The translations under genes and the position numbers were made by a program. From Streptomyces sp. SDr-06 (GTDB taxonomy: Bacteria > Actinomycetota > Actinomycetes > Streptomycetales > Streptomycetaceae), in the NCBI RefSeq assembly GCF_003324565.1, contig NZ_QOLA01000006.1, positions 1 through 64,000 of the forward strand: a stretch of DNA of 64,000 nt, read 5' to 3'. Positions 1 through 8,721 of the stretch are shown piece by piece. Under the pieces are notes generated by a model that worked only from the letters and a program-made list of their open reading frames with translations, had not been told where the DNA came from and searched no databases. Within the stretch, counting starts at the first letter, position 1. Each line of letters begins with the position of its first letter.

Positions 1-156
1 AACCGCCCATGCACTGCGCCCAGTTCCCCGGCCCACAACGTGACATCACTAAGGTCGTCCCCACCCATAACCACACCAACGACCGACCTGCCCATCCGTC
101 ACAGAAAAGACCGTTGCAGTACTAGGGTGAAGCGGACGTACAGGACATGAACAGGA

Positions 157-176
157 GCCCGCCGTGGACGGCGGGC
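157..176 (-). terminator. Hairpin terminator after the LCP gene
   Basis: A perfect 8-bp stem (157-164 with 169-176) closes a TGGA tetraloop about 50 bases past the LCP stop codon. It lacks a long T-run, as is usual for high-GC actinobacterial terminators. The rest of positions 1-226 shows no supported gene. Confidence 0.55.
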
Positions 177-226
177 CCTGAACCAGCGGACGACTCCGCT
201 CCCCCTGTCGTGCACTCCGCGTCGAC

Positions 227-1789
227 TCAGTTGACGCAGGGCACTCCGCCGGCTTTGACGGCCGGCCCGCTGTCCTCGCTGTCCGCAGGGGAAGCGGAGG
301 CGGAGTTACTGGGAGCGGGCGAGGGAGCCTTGTTGTCCGGCGGCGTGTAATCGCGTCCCAGGGTGACGCGGACGTGTCCGGCCGGCACGGCGGAACTGGC
401 GGTGGCGGAACCCGACTTGAGGCGGGACGCGATCTGCTGGGCGGCCTGTTGGGCACCTGCGCCGTAGGCCACGGTCGTGTGTGCCTGGGCGGGTGCGTTC
501 CCCGTCTGGCCGGCGGTGTAGCCGAGCGCGGCCAGGGCTTTGAGCTCGGTGTCGGCAAGACCGCCGGTGCCATTGCCGTTACGGACGTCCACAGTGGCGG
601 GGGCCGCCTTGGCACCGGATTTGGCATCGCCGTCGTCGGGGGACGCAGAAGGACTGGCGCCGAACGTCTGCTGAACGATTGCCTTGATCTTCTCAGGGTC
701 GACAAGGTTCACGGATTCGCCCTTGCGGGTGGCGAACCCCGTGATGGGCAGAGTGTGGAACTCGACGTTGCCACCGGTGAGGTTGGGCGCTTGCTGGGCG
801 AAGTCCAGCACCTGCCAGGAGCTGTCGATGACCAGGTCCTTCTTGATGACGTCGAACAGCCCCTGCAGCTTTCCGAGGTCGCCGAAGAGGCCCTCGTTCT
901 TGAGCTGATGGGTGACGCTCGAGATGAACGCCTGCTGGCGACGGGTGCGGTCGAGGTCTCCCCCGTCCAGGCCATGGCGCTGGCGGACGAAGGCGAGCGC
1001 CTGCTTTGCGTTCACCTTCTGCACCCCGGCTGGGAAGTCCGCGCCGGAATAGCGGTCCTTGACCGGGTGCTTGAGGCAGACGGTGATGGGCTCAAGGACT
1101 TTGGCGATGTCGTAGAAGCCGAGCAGGTTGACCTCGGCGAAGTGGTCGATCGGTACGCCGGTGAACTGCTGCACGGTGGCCAGTGTCGCCTCGCGTCCGG
1201 CTTCGCGGCTCTTGCCTTCGAGGTCCGGACCTTTGATGCCCTGCTTGGACAGGCGTTCGCTGGCTCCCGTGTAGGCGTTGGCGTACGCCTCCTTTATCTT
1301 GTGCTCGCCCTGGGAGGAGCCGTCGCCGTTGAGCGTCTCCACGTAATCGTCGCGAGGAATGGAGAAGGCGCTGACTTTGCCTCCGTCCGCGGGGATGTGC
1401 ATCAGGATCAGCGTGTTGGTGTTGTAGTAGCCGATCTCGCTCGACCCGGCGTGCAACTGGTCCTGGACGAACTCCTTGGGCAGGTCCTTGCCGTTCATGT
1501 CCTTGCGCGAGTCGAGGCCGATCAGCAGCAGGTTCACCGAACTGTCCAGATGCTTGGGCGCGTTCTTCTTCACGGCATCCAGCGCGTCCGAGGTCGTGAG
1601 TCCGTTGGTCAGCGACCGGTAGGCGAACCACGTCACGCCACAGGCGACGAGCACGACTGCTGAGGTCACCCACACCAGGGTGCGCAGCGCCACGATCCAC
1701 CCCGACCGGCGCGTACGGCCGGCGGCCGGCGAGCCGGACGACGCTGAGCGGCGACGCTTCTGCTGGCGGGAGGAGGGGGTGTCAGGCAT
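227..1789 (-). CDS. LCP-family (LytR-CpsA-Psr) cell-wall glycopolymer ligase
   Basis: 520 residues. A basic cytoplasmic N-terminus (about 1-30) precedes one membrane segment (about 31-52). The LCP catalytic domain follows (about 95-260), recognised by LLIGLDSR, by the repeated-Arg region IPRDDYV and by FVRQRHGL. A LytR_C-type domain lies at about 395-480 (VDVRNGNG), and the tail is Ser/Pro/Ala-rich. LCP enzymes move undecaprenyl-linked glycopolymers (teichoic acid-like or other secondary wall polymers) to peptidoglycan on the outer face of the membrane. The ATG has an AGGAG about 11 bases upstream, inside the end of the preceding gene. The two genes overlap by 8 bases, which implies translational coupling. 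Family assignment is secure; the polymer handled is unknown. Confidence 0.93.
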   Translation of the reverse strand: MPDTPSSRQQKRRRSASSGSPAAGRTRRSGWIVALRTLVWVTSAVVLVACGVTWFAYRSLTNGLTTSDALDAVKKNAPKHLDSSVNLLLIGLDSRKDMNGKDLPKEFVQDQLHAGSSEIGYYNTNTLILMHIPADGGKVSAFSIPRDDYVETLNGDGSSQGEHKIKEAYANAYTGASERLSKQGIKGPDLEGKSREAGREATLATVQQFTGVPIDHFAEVNLLGFYDIAKVLEPITVCLKHPVKDRYSGADFPAGVQKVNAKQALAFVRQRHGLDGGDLDRTRRQQAFISSVTHQLKNEGLFGDLGKLQGLFDVIKKDLVIDSSWQVLDFAQQAPNLTGGNVEFHTLPITGFATRKGESVNLVDPEKIKAIVQQTFGASPSASPDDGDAKSGAKAAPATVDVRNGNGTGGLADTELKALAALGYTAGQTGNAPAQAHTTVAYGAGAQQAAQQIASRLKSGSATASSAVPAGHVRVTLGRDYTPPDNKAPSPAPSNSASASPADSEDSGPAVKAGGVPCVN

Positions 1790-2336
1790 GGTTGCGGCTC
1801 CTGTCGAACAGGGACTTCAGGCCGCGTGCTGCCAGCACGGCAAGTACCGCGCACTGGGCGGTGGCCATGGCGGGGAAGGCGGCTACCGCCCACCGGATCA
1901 GATCCGTGGACGCCGCCTTGCCGCCGCCGGAACTGGAAGGCCTGGTCAGTAGATAGACAGCCGCGGCCAGCGCGGCAACGATCAGGGCAGGCAGCGGCGC
2001 CACCCACCACAGGACCTTGCGCCTGGCTCCCAGCACGATGGATGCGACCGCGCCGACCACCCCGCCTACGAGCAACCCCCACCCGGGGCCGGAGCCCAAC
2101 GCGATATCGCAGCATGAGCCCACCAGCGGCGGGGCCACCAGGGCCAGCCCCACGACGGAACCCGCGGACCTGCCTGCCGGTCGGCGCCCGTGTCCCGCCG
2201 ACGCTCCCATCGTCCGGGAGGCCTCCGTTGCCTGATCAGTTCTCGCCGGCCGGGCACTCGGGGGATCCCACCGGGGTGGATTGCCGCCCGGCGGGGCGGC
2301 CGAATGTTCCTGCTGCATGCGCTCCTCGTCATCCAT
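1782..2336 (-). CDS. Small multi-pass membrane protein of unknown function
   Basis: About 184 residues. A hydrophilic, Pro-rich N-terminal third is followed by roughly four hydrophobic segments: SVVGLALVAPPLVGSC, a Gly/Ala/Val-rich pair, WWVAPLPALIVAALAA, and a last one ending in AVLAVLAARG. I do not recognise the family. The stop lies inside the start of the LCP gene, so the two are co-translated and the protein may be a partner or membrane accessory of the ligase. The start is uncertain. ATG 2336 has a GGGAGGGGAG 12 bases upstream; an upstream GTG at 2360 has no visible binding site, and ATG 2318 is another option. Confidence 0.7.
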   Translation of the reverse strand: MDDEERMQQEHSAAPPGGNPPRWDPPSARPARTDQATEASRTMGASAGHGRRPAGRSAGSVVGLALVAPPLVGSCCDIALGSGPGWGLLVGGVVGAVASIVLGARRKVLWWVAPLPALIVAALAAAVYLLTRPSSSGGGKAASTDLIRWAVAAFPAMATAQCAVLAVLAARGLKSLFDRSRNHA

Positions 2337-2874
2337 GCGTCCGAGAGGCTCCCCTCCCACGAATCCGGTGCGGCCCGTGGCGCACCATTAATTGCCTACT
2401 CGCGCAAGTATGCAACCTTCCGGGCCGTGACAAGGGTCACCCGATAGGGATGCCTCGCCGACTGCGGACCGATCGGCCGCACAGGTCACCTGCCCCAGGC
2501 CGACCACTCGGCCCGCGAGCGGAGGCGAGAGGCCGATGCGCCTATCGGTCAGCCGCCCGCACTTCCCCTGCGGTTGCACGACCACGGGCACTCGCCCGAC
2601 GGGGTGGGAGGCAACAGAGATCCGGCACGCGCGAAAAGCTCGCAGGCACGGCCGATACCGGCCTTCGACTCAACGAACGCCGCGCTGAACTCTGCGGTCA
2701 TGCCAGCACCCTCCGGGTCCCTCCGGGCCGAACAGGCAGCCGTTGCCTGCCTGTGACCCAGATGACGAATCGCGGGATGCAATGGTTCCACAGTTGCGCA
2801 AGCTTTAAAGTGTTAGCCGCGTGGACCGTCGCGCTCGCAGCAGGCGAGCGCTGTGCCGATGAAGGAGCGAGCGG
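2337..2874. other. Intergenic region between divergent LCP operon and tatB
   Basis: No credible gene. It holds the 5-bp-arm inverted repeat GTGAC-AAGG-GTCAC (2427-2440). Near tatB there is an AT-richer patch with the palindrome TTGCGCAA at 2794-2801 and a TTTAAAG stretch. Promoters for both divergent units must lie here, but I cannot place a -10/-35 pair with confidence. Confidence 0.5.
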
Positions 2875-3288
2875 ATGTTCACCGAACTGAGTCCGATGAA
2901 ACTGTTCGCCATCATCATCGTCGCGATCTTCGTCTTCGGGCCGGACAAACTGCCCGATTTCATCCGCAACGTAACAGGCGTCGTGCGTAAGGCGAGGGCG
3001 TTCGCCGACAGCGCCAAGCAGGACCTGCGTTCCGAACTCGGCCCGGAGTTCCAGGACCTCGAGTTCGAGGACCTCCATCCGAAGACCTTGGTACGCAAAC
3101 ACCTGCTCGACGGCGACGGTCTCGCCGGAGTGGCGGAGATCCGCAATGCGCTTGACCCTCGCCCGGAGCTGGAAGCAGTCGCGGACGCCGTGCGCGACGC
3201 GTCCGACAGCCGCACGCCTGCCGCTGCGAGCGAAAGCGCACAAGCGAGCCAGTCCTCGCGGCATGCGTTCGACCCCGATGCGACCTGA
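2875..3288 (+). CDS. tatB: Twin-arginine translocase subunit TatB
   Basis: 137 residues. A short N-terminus leads into one membrane helix (about 9-22), the hinge FGPDKLP and a long amphipathic helix (about 27-60). The acidic tail carries SELGPEFQDLEFEDL, which I know from streptomycete TatB, so TatB fits better than TatA. TatB works with TatC at the membrane to bind twin-arginine signal peptides of folded exported proteins. The ATG has AAGGAG at a normal distance. tatA and tatC are not in the window. The far C-terminus is disordered and rich in Ala, Ser and Asp. Confidence 0.9.
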   Translation: MFTELSPMKLFAIIIVAIFVFGPDKLPDFIRNVTGVVRKARAFADSAKQDLRSELGPEFQDLEFEDLHPKTLVRKHLLDGDGLAGVAEIRNALDPRPELEAVADAVRDASDSRTPAAASESAQASQSSRHAFDPDAT

Positions 3289-3487
3289 CCGGCTCCGGGC
3301 CGTGGACCCCTGTCCGCCGACGACGTCCACGTCAAGCATCACGTGCAGCAAATCCACGGCCGCTGACCGGGCCCCCTGCGTGTACGAGCCCGAAACCCGG
3401 GGGCCGCCCCCGCGCTGTGCACGAGCGTTGATCTTGATGGGGGCGACCTCGCGGGGAAGCCGCCCTGCCACACCGTGGCGGGCGATC

Positions 3488-4891
3488 TCAGGCGGGGCGG
3501 CTACCGGGGACCTTCCACCACAGGAGCCAGGCACCGGTGGCAAGGATCAGGACGTTGAGGATGAGGGGCAACGGCTCGAGGTTGAACCCGATCGTGATGT
3601 GTTCCGGTTGCGTTCCGAGCAACTGGGCGGCGAGCTGCTTGGCGACGAAGAGCAAGGCCGTGTCGAGGACGACCACCCCCGCCCAGCAGGCCCCGGGGTG
3701 CCAGCCCGGTCGCGGCCAGGCGTGGATGAGGGCGGCCACGAGCGTGAAGGCGATGTCCATGGACAGAAACCCGAACCGCACCGTGTCGGCCAGGTTGTTC
3801 CACGGCAGCGCGAGGCCCGTAATCCACAGGAGTGCGAAGCAGCCGACGAACCGCCAGGTTCGCGCCATGGCAGGGCTCGGAAGTGTTCGGGTGCCGGGCC
3901 CGTCAGGAGCGGTGCTCTGTGCGTACGGGTCAGCCGGCTGCGGAAAACCGCTGAAAGGTGGACTGCTGGGACGGGCAGGGGCGGTGATCGTGAAGGCGTC
4001 GGGCGTGGGAGCGAAGGCCGGCGACGGCGCGGAGTCGACCTGAGTGGGAATCGGCCCGGGAACGGCCTCTCCTGCCCGTTCCACCTGCTCCAGCGCGGCC
4101 TGCGCTTGCGCGGCCGTGGCACGTTGCGCCGGATCCTTCGTCAGCAGGGCCGTAAGAACCGGCCCCAGGCCCCCTGCGCGCAGGGCAGGGCGCGGGTCCT
4201 CGGTGACCACGGCGAGTACCAGCGCGGTGAAGGTCTCGGCATTGAAGGGGGGTTGACCCTCGACGGCGCTGTAGAGCGTGGCCCCCAAGGCCCACAGGTC
4301 GGTGGCGGCTGAGGGAGTCTTGCCCGCCAACTGCTCGGGCGCCATGTAGGCAGGTGTGCCGATGATCGTGCCGGTGTGGGTGAGCGCCATGGTCGAGTCC
4401 GCCATGTGCGCGATGCCGAAATCGGTAATGATGACCCGGTCGTCCATCAGCAGGACGTTGTCCGGTTTGAGGTCGCGATGGACGATGCCGGAGGCGTGGG
4501 CGCGGTTCAGCGCCTGCAGCATCTTCACGCCGATCTCGGCGACCTTGCGGACCGGCAGTCCCCCGCTCTGCGCGATCGACGCAGCCAGGGAGATGCCCGT
4601 CACGTGTTCCATGACGATCACAGGCGCGCCCCGGTGTTCGACCACGTCATGCACCGTGATGATCCCCGGATGATTGAGCCGCGCCGCGGCACGCGCCTCC
4701 CGTGTCACACGCTGGAGCAGGACCTCTCGCTGCTCGGCGGTGATGCCCTGGGGGAACATCACTTCCTTGACGGCGACGTCCCGCCCGAGCCTCTCGTCCC
4801 GACCCCGCCAGACGCAGCCCATGCCGCCCTGGCCTATCAGCTCGGTCAGCCGGTACCGGCCATCGATCAATTCCCCGTTCACTTCTGTCAC
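3488..4891 (-). CDS. Membrane-anchored Ser/Thr protein kinase (PknB-like)
   Basis: 467 residues from GTG 4891. The kinase domain occupies about 13-275. Seen motifs are the Gly-rich loop GQGGMG, VAVKEV (Lys42), HRDLKPDN (Asp140), DFG (Asp157) and the APE-type motif MAPEQ. A Pro/Ser-rich linker (about 280-340) follows. The last 120 residues contain about four hydrophobic segments and no PASTA or other sensor repeat. This is a Hanks-type kinase that phosphorylates Ser/Thr on partner proteins at the membrane; substrates are unknown. The reading frame is open 134 codons further upstream, but kinase homology begins just after this GTG, so the longer start is unlikely. Confidence 0.9.
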   Translation of the reverse strand: MTEVNGELIDGRYRLTELIGQGGMGCVWRGRDERLGRDVAVKEVMFPQGITAEQREVLLQRVTREARAAARLNHPGIITVHDVVEHRGAPVIVMEHVTGISLAASIAQSGGLPVRKVAEIGVKMLQALNRAHASGIVHRDLKPDNVLLMDDRVIITDFGIAHMADSTMALTHTGTIIGTPAYMAPEQLAGKTPSAATDLWALGATLYSAVEGQPPFNAETFTALVLAVVTEDPRPALRAGGLGPVLTALLTKDPAQRATAAQAQAALEQVERAGEAVPGPIPTQVDSAPSPAFAPTPDAFTITAPARPSSPPFSGFPQPADPYAQSTAPDGPGTRTLPSPAMARTWRFVGCFALLWITGLALPWNNLADTVRFGFLSMDIAFTLVAALIHAWPRPGWHPGACWAGVVVLDTALLFVAKQLAAQLLGTQPEHITIGFNLEPLPLILNVLILATGAWLLWWKVPGSRPA

Positions 4892-5437
4892 ACCGAACAC
4901 CCTAGTGCTGCCCGATAGTTGCAGGGCAGGGGTCACTGACGACGGGTGCCGATAGATCAAAGCATCAGGCCGGGGAGCGACTGCGTCAGGGCTGGGGCTG
5001 GGCACACGTCTTGGCTGAACTTCCAGGCTGGTTCCATGAACGCGGAAGAGCTGCAGGTCACTTGGCCGCTGGACGGGTTCAGCAGGCAGGACGAGTCTCT
5101 GCGCGCGGCAGTACCTACAAGAGGGCGCGCGGACAGGCGGATGGTGGCAACCAGCCGCAATACGGGCACAGGTCCTGGCGATCATGGAGTTGCGACGCTC
5201 TGCGATCGCCTGCCGACGATGCCGGGGACGGAGTCCGCGGGCGCGGCCCGCGGCTTGTGCCAGGCGGCCCTCCGTGAACACGCCACCCGGCACGACCGGA
5301 CCCGGTGGACGGCCAGGTCCCGGTGGAGGACGTCCACGGACACGTCCCGGCCGTGTCGGCGGGCCTGGCGCAGGCGGGTGCGAATGGGGCGGCTGTTGAC
5401 CGAGTGGCTGCGATCACCCCCATTCGCGCAAGGGCCC
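4892..5437. other. Intergenic, no supported gene
   Basis: Open frames here are composition-driven and match nothing I know. The sequence next to the kinase start must hold its promoter; TAGTTGC at 4914-4920 is the only notable short word. Confidence 0.4.
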
Positions 5438-5893
5438 TCAGACGACGTCGAACTCGTTGCCCTCGGGATCCTGCAGGGCCGCGGCATAGAGCCCCATGTC
5501 CGGCTCGTCCTTGATTTTCAGCACGGTGGCACCAGCCTCGACCAGCCGTTCCACCACGGCCCTGACCCTCCGCGCCCGGACATTCGTCGGCACGTCACGC
5601 CCACCGCCGACCTTGAGGTCGAAGTGCCACCGGTTCTTCGCGGTCTTCGGCTCCGGAACCTGCTGGAACCACACGCGCGGTCCACGTCCCGCGGGATCAA
5701 CGATCGACTCCGCGACGTCGCCCGCCCCGGCCGGCAACTCCTCCTCGGGCACCCCCAGCGCTTCCCAGTAGGCGCGCCACGTGGCATACCCGTCCGGTGC
5801 GGGCTCAGGCACATAGCCCAGTGCCTCGGCCCAGAAGGCCACCATCCTCTGCGGATCGGAACAGTCGATCGTCAGCTGCACAGTCATCTCCAT
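5438..5893 (-). CDS. VOC-superfamily (glyoxalase/bleomycin-resistance-like) protein
   Basis: 151 residues covering one VOC module pair. The opening LTIDCSDPQRMVAFWAEAL and the closing DPEGNEFDVV are typical of the large streptomycete glyoxalase-like group. WHFDLKVGG marks the start of the second half, with its His at a usual metal-ligand position. Substrate cannot be told: members include lyases, dioxygenases and ligand-binding resistance proteins. Two ATG codons lie two residues apart (5893 and 5887) and either could be used. It stands alone, between a kinase and a MarR unit. Confidence 0.85.
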   Translation of the reverse strand: MEMTVQLTIDCSDPQRMVAFWAEALGYVPEPAPDGYATWRAYWEALGVPEEELPAGAGDVAESIVDPAGRGPRVWFQQVPEPKTAKNRWHFDLKVGGGRDVPTNVRARRVRAVVERLVEAGATVLKIKDEPDMGLYAAALQDPEGNEFDVV

Positions 5894-6260
5894 GCCCCGA
5901 GCGTCCCAGACAGGTCTGACAGCCGGGCAACGCGCGCGACAGGGCAGCCGATGCGGGCGGCGGCCTGGTCACCGGTCGCTCGACGCAGTGACGCTGCAGC
6001 ACCACACAATCCTCCCCGAGCCCCCCATTCCTGGACCGTGCTGCTCGGCGATCGGTTCAAGCCAGGGGGAAACGCACTACCGGTAGCGCCGTAACTCGCG
6101 TTGCCACTCACACATTCCCCAACCCGCCCCGAGGGCGTGCCTTACGTACCTGTCCCCCGGTCGTTGCGCGCGCAAGTGGGGCTGCGATTCGAGACCTTGA
6201 GGCCAGGCGGTCGCGGGCTCGGTGGATGCGGTTTGCCGCGGGCAGGGCGGCGCACATATC

Positions 6261-6285
6261 GTTGAGTAGTCATCGAATAATCAAC
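6261..6285. promoter_or_regulatory. Probable MarR operator
   Basis: Inverted repeat GTTGAGTA-N9-TAATCAAC, 15 of 16 arm bases complementary, in an otherwise GC-rich upstream region. Its right edge is 24 bases before the MarR start codon. MarR proteins usually bind such 16-25 bp dyads and repress their own operon. Function is inferred from position. Confidence 0.6.
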
Positions 6286-6309
6286 GTGATCTCACCGTGT
6301 AAGGATCTC

Positions 6310-6738
6310 ATGGACTGGTCGCAGAAGGCGGAAGACCTGGCCCTCGCCCTGGGGCTGACCCGCGCCGCCGCGGGCCTGCGGCGGCGGCTCGATGTACAGG
6401 GGCTCTCCTTCCGGGAGTTCGCCGTCCTGCATCACCTCGCACAGGCCCCCGAGCAGCGGCTGCGCCGGCTCGACCTCGTGGAGTTGCTCGGCATCACACC
6501 GTCCGGTGTGGCCCGGCTGCTCGCCCCGCTGGAGAAGCAGGGGTACGTCGATCGCTGCCCCGACCCGCGCGACGCCCGACGTGCCCTGGTCACCCTGACC
6601 GAGGCGGGGGCCACACAGGCTGAGCAGGCCACGGCCGTCGCAACCGACAAGGCCTACGCGCTCTTCGACCGAGCGCTCGGCCCCGCGGACCGCAAGGCCT
6701 TCGCCACCCTGCTCCGCCGACTCACGGAAGTGCTCTGA
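6310..6738 (+). CDS. MarR-family transcriptional regulator
   Basis: 142 residues. A winged helix fills the middle: helix FREFAVLHHL, recognition region LLGITPSGVARLLAPLEKQGYV, and wing DPRDARRALVTLTEAG. ATG 6310 has AAGGATCTC just upstream; a longer in-frame start at 6226 would run through the operator-like dyad and is rejected. The stop is 3 bases before the next start, so it forms an operon with the CurA-like oxidoreductase that it probably controls in response to a small, perhaps electrophilic, ligand. Confidence 0.9.
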   Translation: MDWSQKAEDLALALGLTRAAAGLRRRLDVQGLSFREFAVLHHLAQAPEQRLRRLDLVELLGITPSGVARLLAPLEKQGYVDRCPDPRDARRALVTLTEAGATQAEQATAVATDKAYALFDRALGPADRKAFATLLRRLTEVL

Positions 6739-6741
6739 CCC

Positions 6742-7767
6742 ATGCCTCGCATGAACCGTCAGTGGATACTGGCCCGCCGCCCCCAAGGCGACCTCAACCC
6801 GTCCGGTCCTGACTGCTTCGAGCTCCGCACCACGAAGGCGCCCCAACCAGGGCCAGGCGAGGCCCTCGTCCGCGTCGACTGGCTGAGCATCGACCCCACT
6901 CAGCGGGGCTGGCTGAACGACAGCCCCAACTACCGCGCGCCAGTGGGGCTCGGAGAAGTGATGCGGGGAGGCGGCGTCGGCGAGGTGGTCGCCTCGAACG
7001 CCCCCGCGCTCCCCGTGGGCACACACGTCTACGGTGAACTTGGCTGGCAGGACTACGCCGTCGGCACATCGCACGGCTTGTACGGCATGCACCCCGTGCC
7101 ACCCGGCGTCGAACCACGCCGCATGCTCGGCCTGTTCGGCACCACCGGACTGACCGCCTACTTCGGCATGACCGATGTGGGCCGCCCCCGACCCGGCGAG
7201 ACCGTCGTCGTCTCGGCAGCCGCGGGCGCCACCGGCGCGGTCGCCGCCCAGATCGCGAAGGCACGCCGGGCACGCGTGATCGGCATCGCGGGTGGCGAAC
7301 GCAAGTGCCGCTGGGCGGTCGAGACCGCCGGCCTGGACGCGTGCATCGATCACACCCGCGACGACGTCCCCGCCGAACTGGGCCGCCTCGCCCCTGAAGG
7401 CATCGACGTCTACTTCGACAACGTAGGCGGTGATCTCCTGGAGGCGGTCCTGGACCATTTGGCCCTGCACGCCCGCATCGTGGTCTGCGGCGCCGTCGCC
7501 TCCGGCTACCGGGGCGAGGCGCCCGCAACCGGCCCACGCAACTACCTCCAACTGGGCCTGCGCCGCGCCCGGATGGATGGCTTCGTCTTCCTCGACCACG
7601 CCGACCGCTTCCCCGAGGCTTTCCGCGCACTCGCCGACTGGTCCGCGAAGGGTGACATCGTCGTGGAAGAGTCCGTGGCAGAAGACCTCACCCAGGCGCC
7701 CGCCGCCCTCGCCGGGCTCTTCCGTGGCCATAACCTCGGGAAGCAGCTTGTCCGCGTCCGGGGGTGA
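6742..7767 (+). CDS. NADPH-dependent MDR oxidoreductase, CurA/leukotriene-B4-dehydrogenase type
   Basis: 341 residues of the zinc-free medium-chain reductase family. The N-terminal GroES-like half carries VRVDWLSIDPTQRGW. The Rossmann half has VVVSAAAGATGAVAAQIAK, and VYFDNVGGDLLEAVL is a hallmark of the prostaglandin-reductase/CurA branch. Such enzymes reduce the double bond of alpha,beta-unsaturated ketones with NADPH in the cytosol. Co-transcription with the MarR gene 3 bases upstream suggests induction by an enone or phenolic compound. Substrate unknown. Confidence 0.9.
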   Translation: MPRMNRQWILARRPQGDLNPSGPDCFELRTTKAPQPGPGEALVRVDWLSIDPTQRGWLNDSPNYRAPVGLGEVMRGGGVGEVVASNAPALPVGTHVYGELGWQDYAVGTSHGLYGMHPVPPGVEPRRMLGLFGTTGLTAYFGMTDVGRPRPGETVVVSAAAGATGAVAAQIAKARRARVIGIAGGERKCRWAVETAGLDACIDHTRDDVPAELGRLAPEGIDVYFDNVGGDLLEAVLDHLALHARIVVCGAVASGYRGEAPATGPRNYLQLGLRRARMDGFVFLDHADRFPEAFRALADWSAKGDIVVEESVAEDLTQAPAALAGLFRGHNLGKQLVRVRG

Positions 7768-7938
7768 CGCACCCGCCGACTGCCGCTCCGGTGACCCAGA
7801 GGTTCTGGATCCGGCTGAACGGGCTGTCAAAGCCGCAGTGCCGACGTTTCCCAGCGAGTGAGCCCCTTTTTACGCTGCAGAGCTGCACCGCCAGGCGCTC
7901 CGCGGTCGGTGGTATCGAAGGGGCCCAGTCCTCGGGGT

Positions 7939-8424
7939 TCACGCGGCCAGGGGCTGGCGCGTATGGGCGCAGGGCTCGTCGCGGGTGGAGGTGGGGATGC
8001 GCATACGGCGCAGGAGATCGCGTGGGGTCCGTGTGCGGGAGGTGTTGGTCCAGGTGATGCCAGGGTGACGGGTGCGCAGGTGTGAGAGTGCCCGGGTGCC
8101 CAGGTCGCTGCTGCGGAAGGGCTCATTGATGACGACGTTGGTGATGACCCCTTGGGCGCAATGGGAACACAACCGGTAGTGGACCTGGCCGACGACGTGT
8201 CGGATGTGGACGAGGAGCAGACATTCCTCGCCTGGGCCGGACGCCTCTGGGATGTGCGTGGACAGGAAGTCGATGGCCCGGTATGCGAGGATCCTTCGTC
8301 GCGTTCGACCCGCCAGCCGACCCGGGCGCGCATGCTTGGCGCTGGCTTGCCCTGCCAGCGGCGTGGTGGAGGTGAAGGGCTGGCCGAACGGAGTACTCGC
8401 GGGACGCGCATGTTGTCCGTGCAT
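7939..8424 (-). CDS. GNAT-like acetyltransferase-related protein (short)
   Basis: About 161 residues from ATG 8424. The C-terminal half reads well: HYRLCSHCAQGVITNV, then INEPFRSSDLGTRALSHL. The latter resembles the acetyl-CoA-binding motif A of GNAT proteins (Arg/Gly-x-Gly-x-Gly/Ala region), though the usual glycines are reduced. The N-terminal 60 residues look low in coding quality and no good ribosome binding site is visible, so the gene may start further in or be N-terminally decayed. It lies opposite a decayed GNAT fragment on the other strand. Function uncertain. Confidence 0.5.
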   Translation of the reverse strand: MHGQHARPASTPFGQPFTSTTPLAGQASAKHARPGRLAGRTRRRILAYRAIDFLSTHIPEASGPGEECLLLVHIRHVVGQVHYRLCSHCAQGVITNVVINEPFRSSDLGTRALSHLRTRHPGITWTNTSRTRTPRDLLRRMRIPTSTRDEPCAHTRQPLAA

Positions 8425-8542
8425 GAAGCCCGTCTGCCCAGACGATCGGCCCCTACTCCCTCCGAGGGGCCGCCGGTGCCTGTTCTGCCGGAGGCAGGTC
8501 GGCGCGAGCGCGGCAGCAGTACCGGCGTGGCGGGGGAAACCG

Positions 8543-8687
8543 ATGACCCCGGGCACAGACGTGGAGGCGGTGTACGAAGCCTGCCAGGACGAGGACATTC
8601 CGTTCTGCACCTCGCTGCCCTACCCGACGTAGGGACGCGGACAAGTTCGTCGGCGAGCAGCTGCCCTTTCGGTGGGCCCGGGAGGGG
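8543..8687 (+). pseudogene. Decayed N-terminus of a GNAT acetyltransferase
   Basis: One frame reads DVEAVYEACQDEDI followed by LPYPT and a stop at 8630-8632. A different frame resumes at 8634 with DADKFVGEQLPFRWAREG. Together they match the start of RimJ-type GNAT proteins (EACQD-x-x-I, then the YT-x-x-DA-x-x-FV region). The homology then ends, so the fragment has a frameshift and is truncated. This is inference from family memory; it is too short for certainty. Confidence 0.45.
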
Positions 8688-8721
8688 GCCCTAACCGCGG
8701 CGTGTTCCGCTGGGAGGCATG

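Noticed and set aside
374..1663. Long + strand open frame opposite the LCP gene
   Set aside because: Pure antisense shadow: no binding site, no domain, and the LCP motifs are on the other strand.
3398..3412. GGGGGC/GCCCCC hairpin between tatB and the kinase gene
   Set aside because: The full stem would need a one-base loop; a shorter stem of 5 bp is too weak to call.
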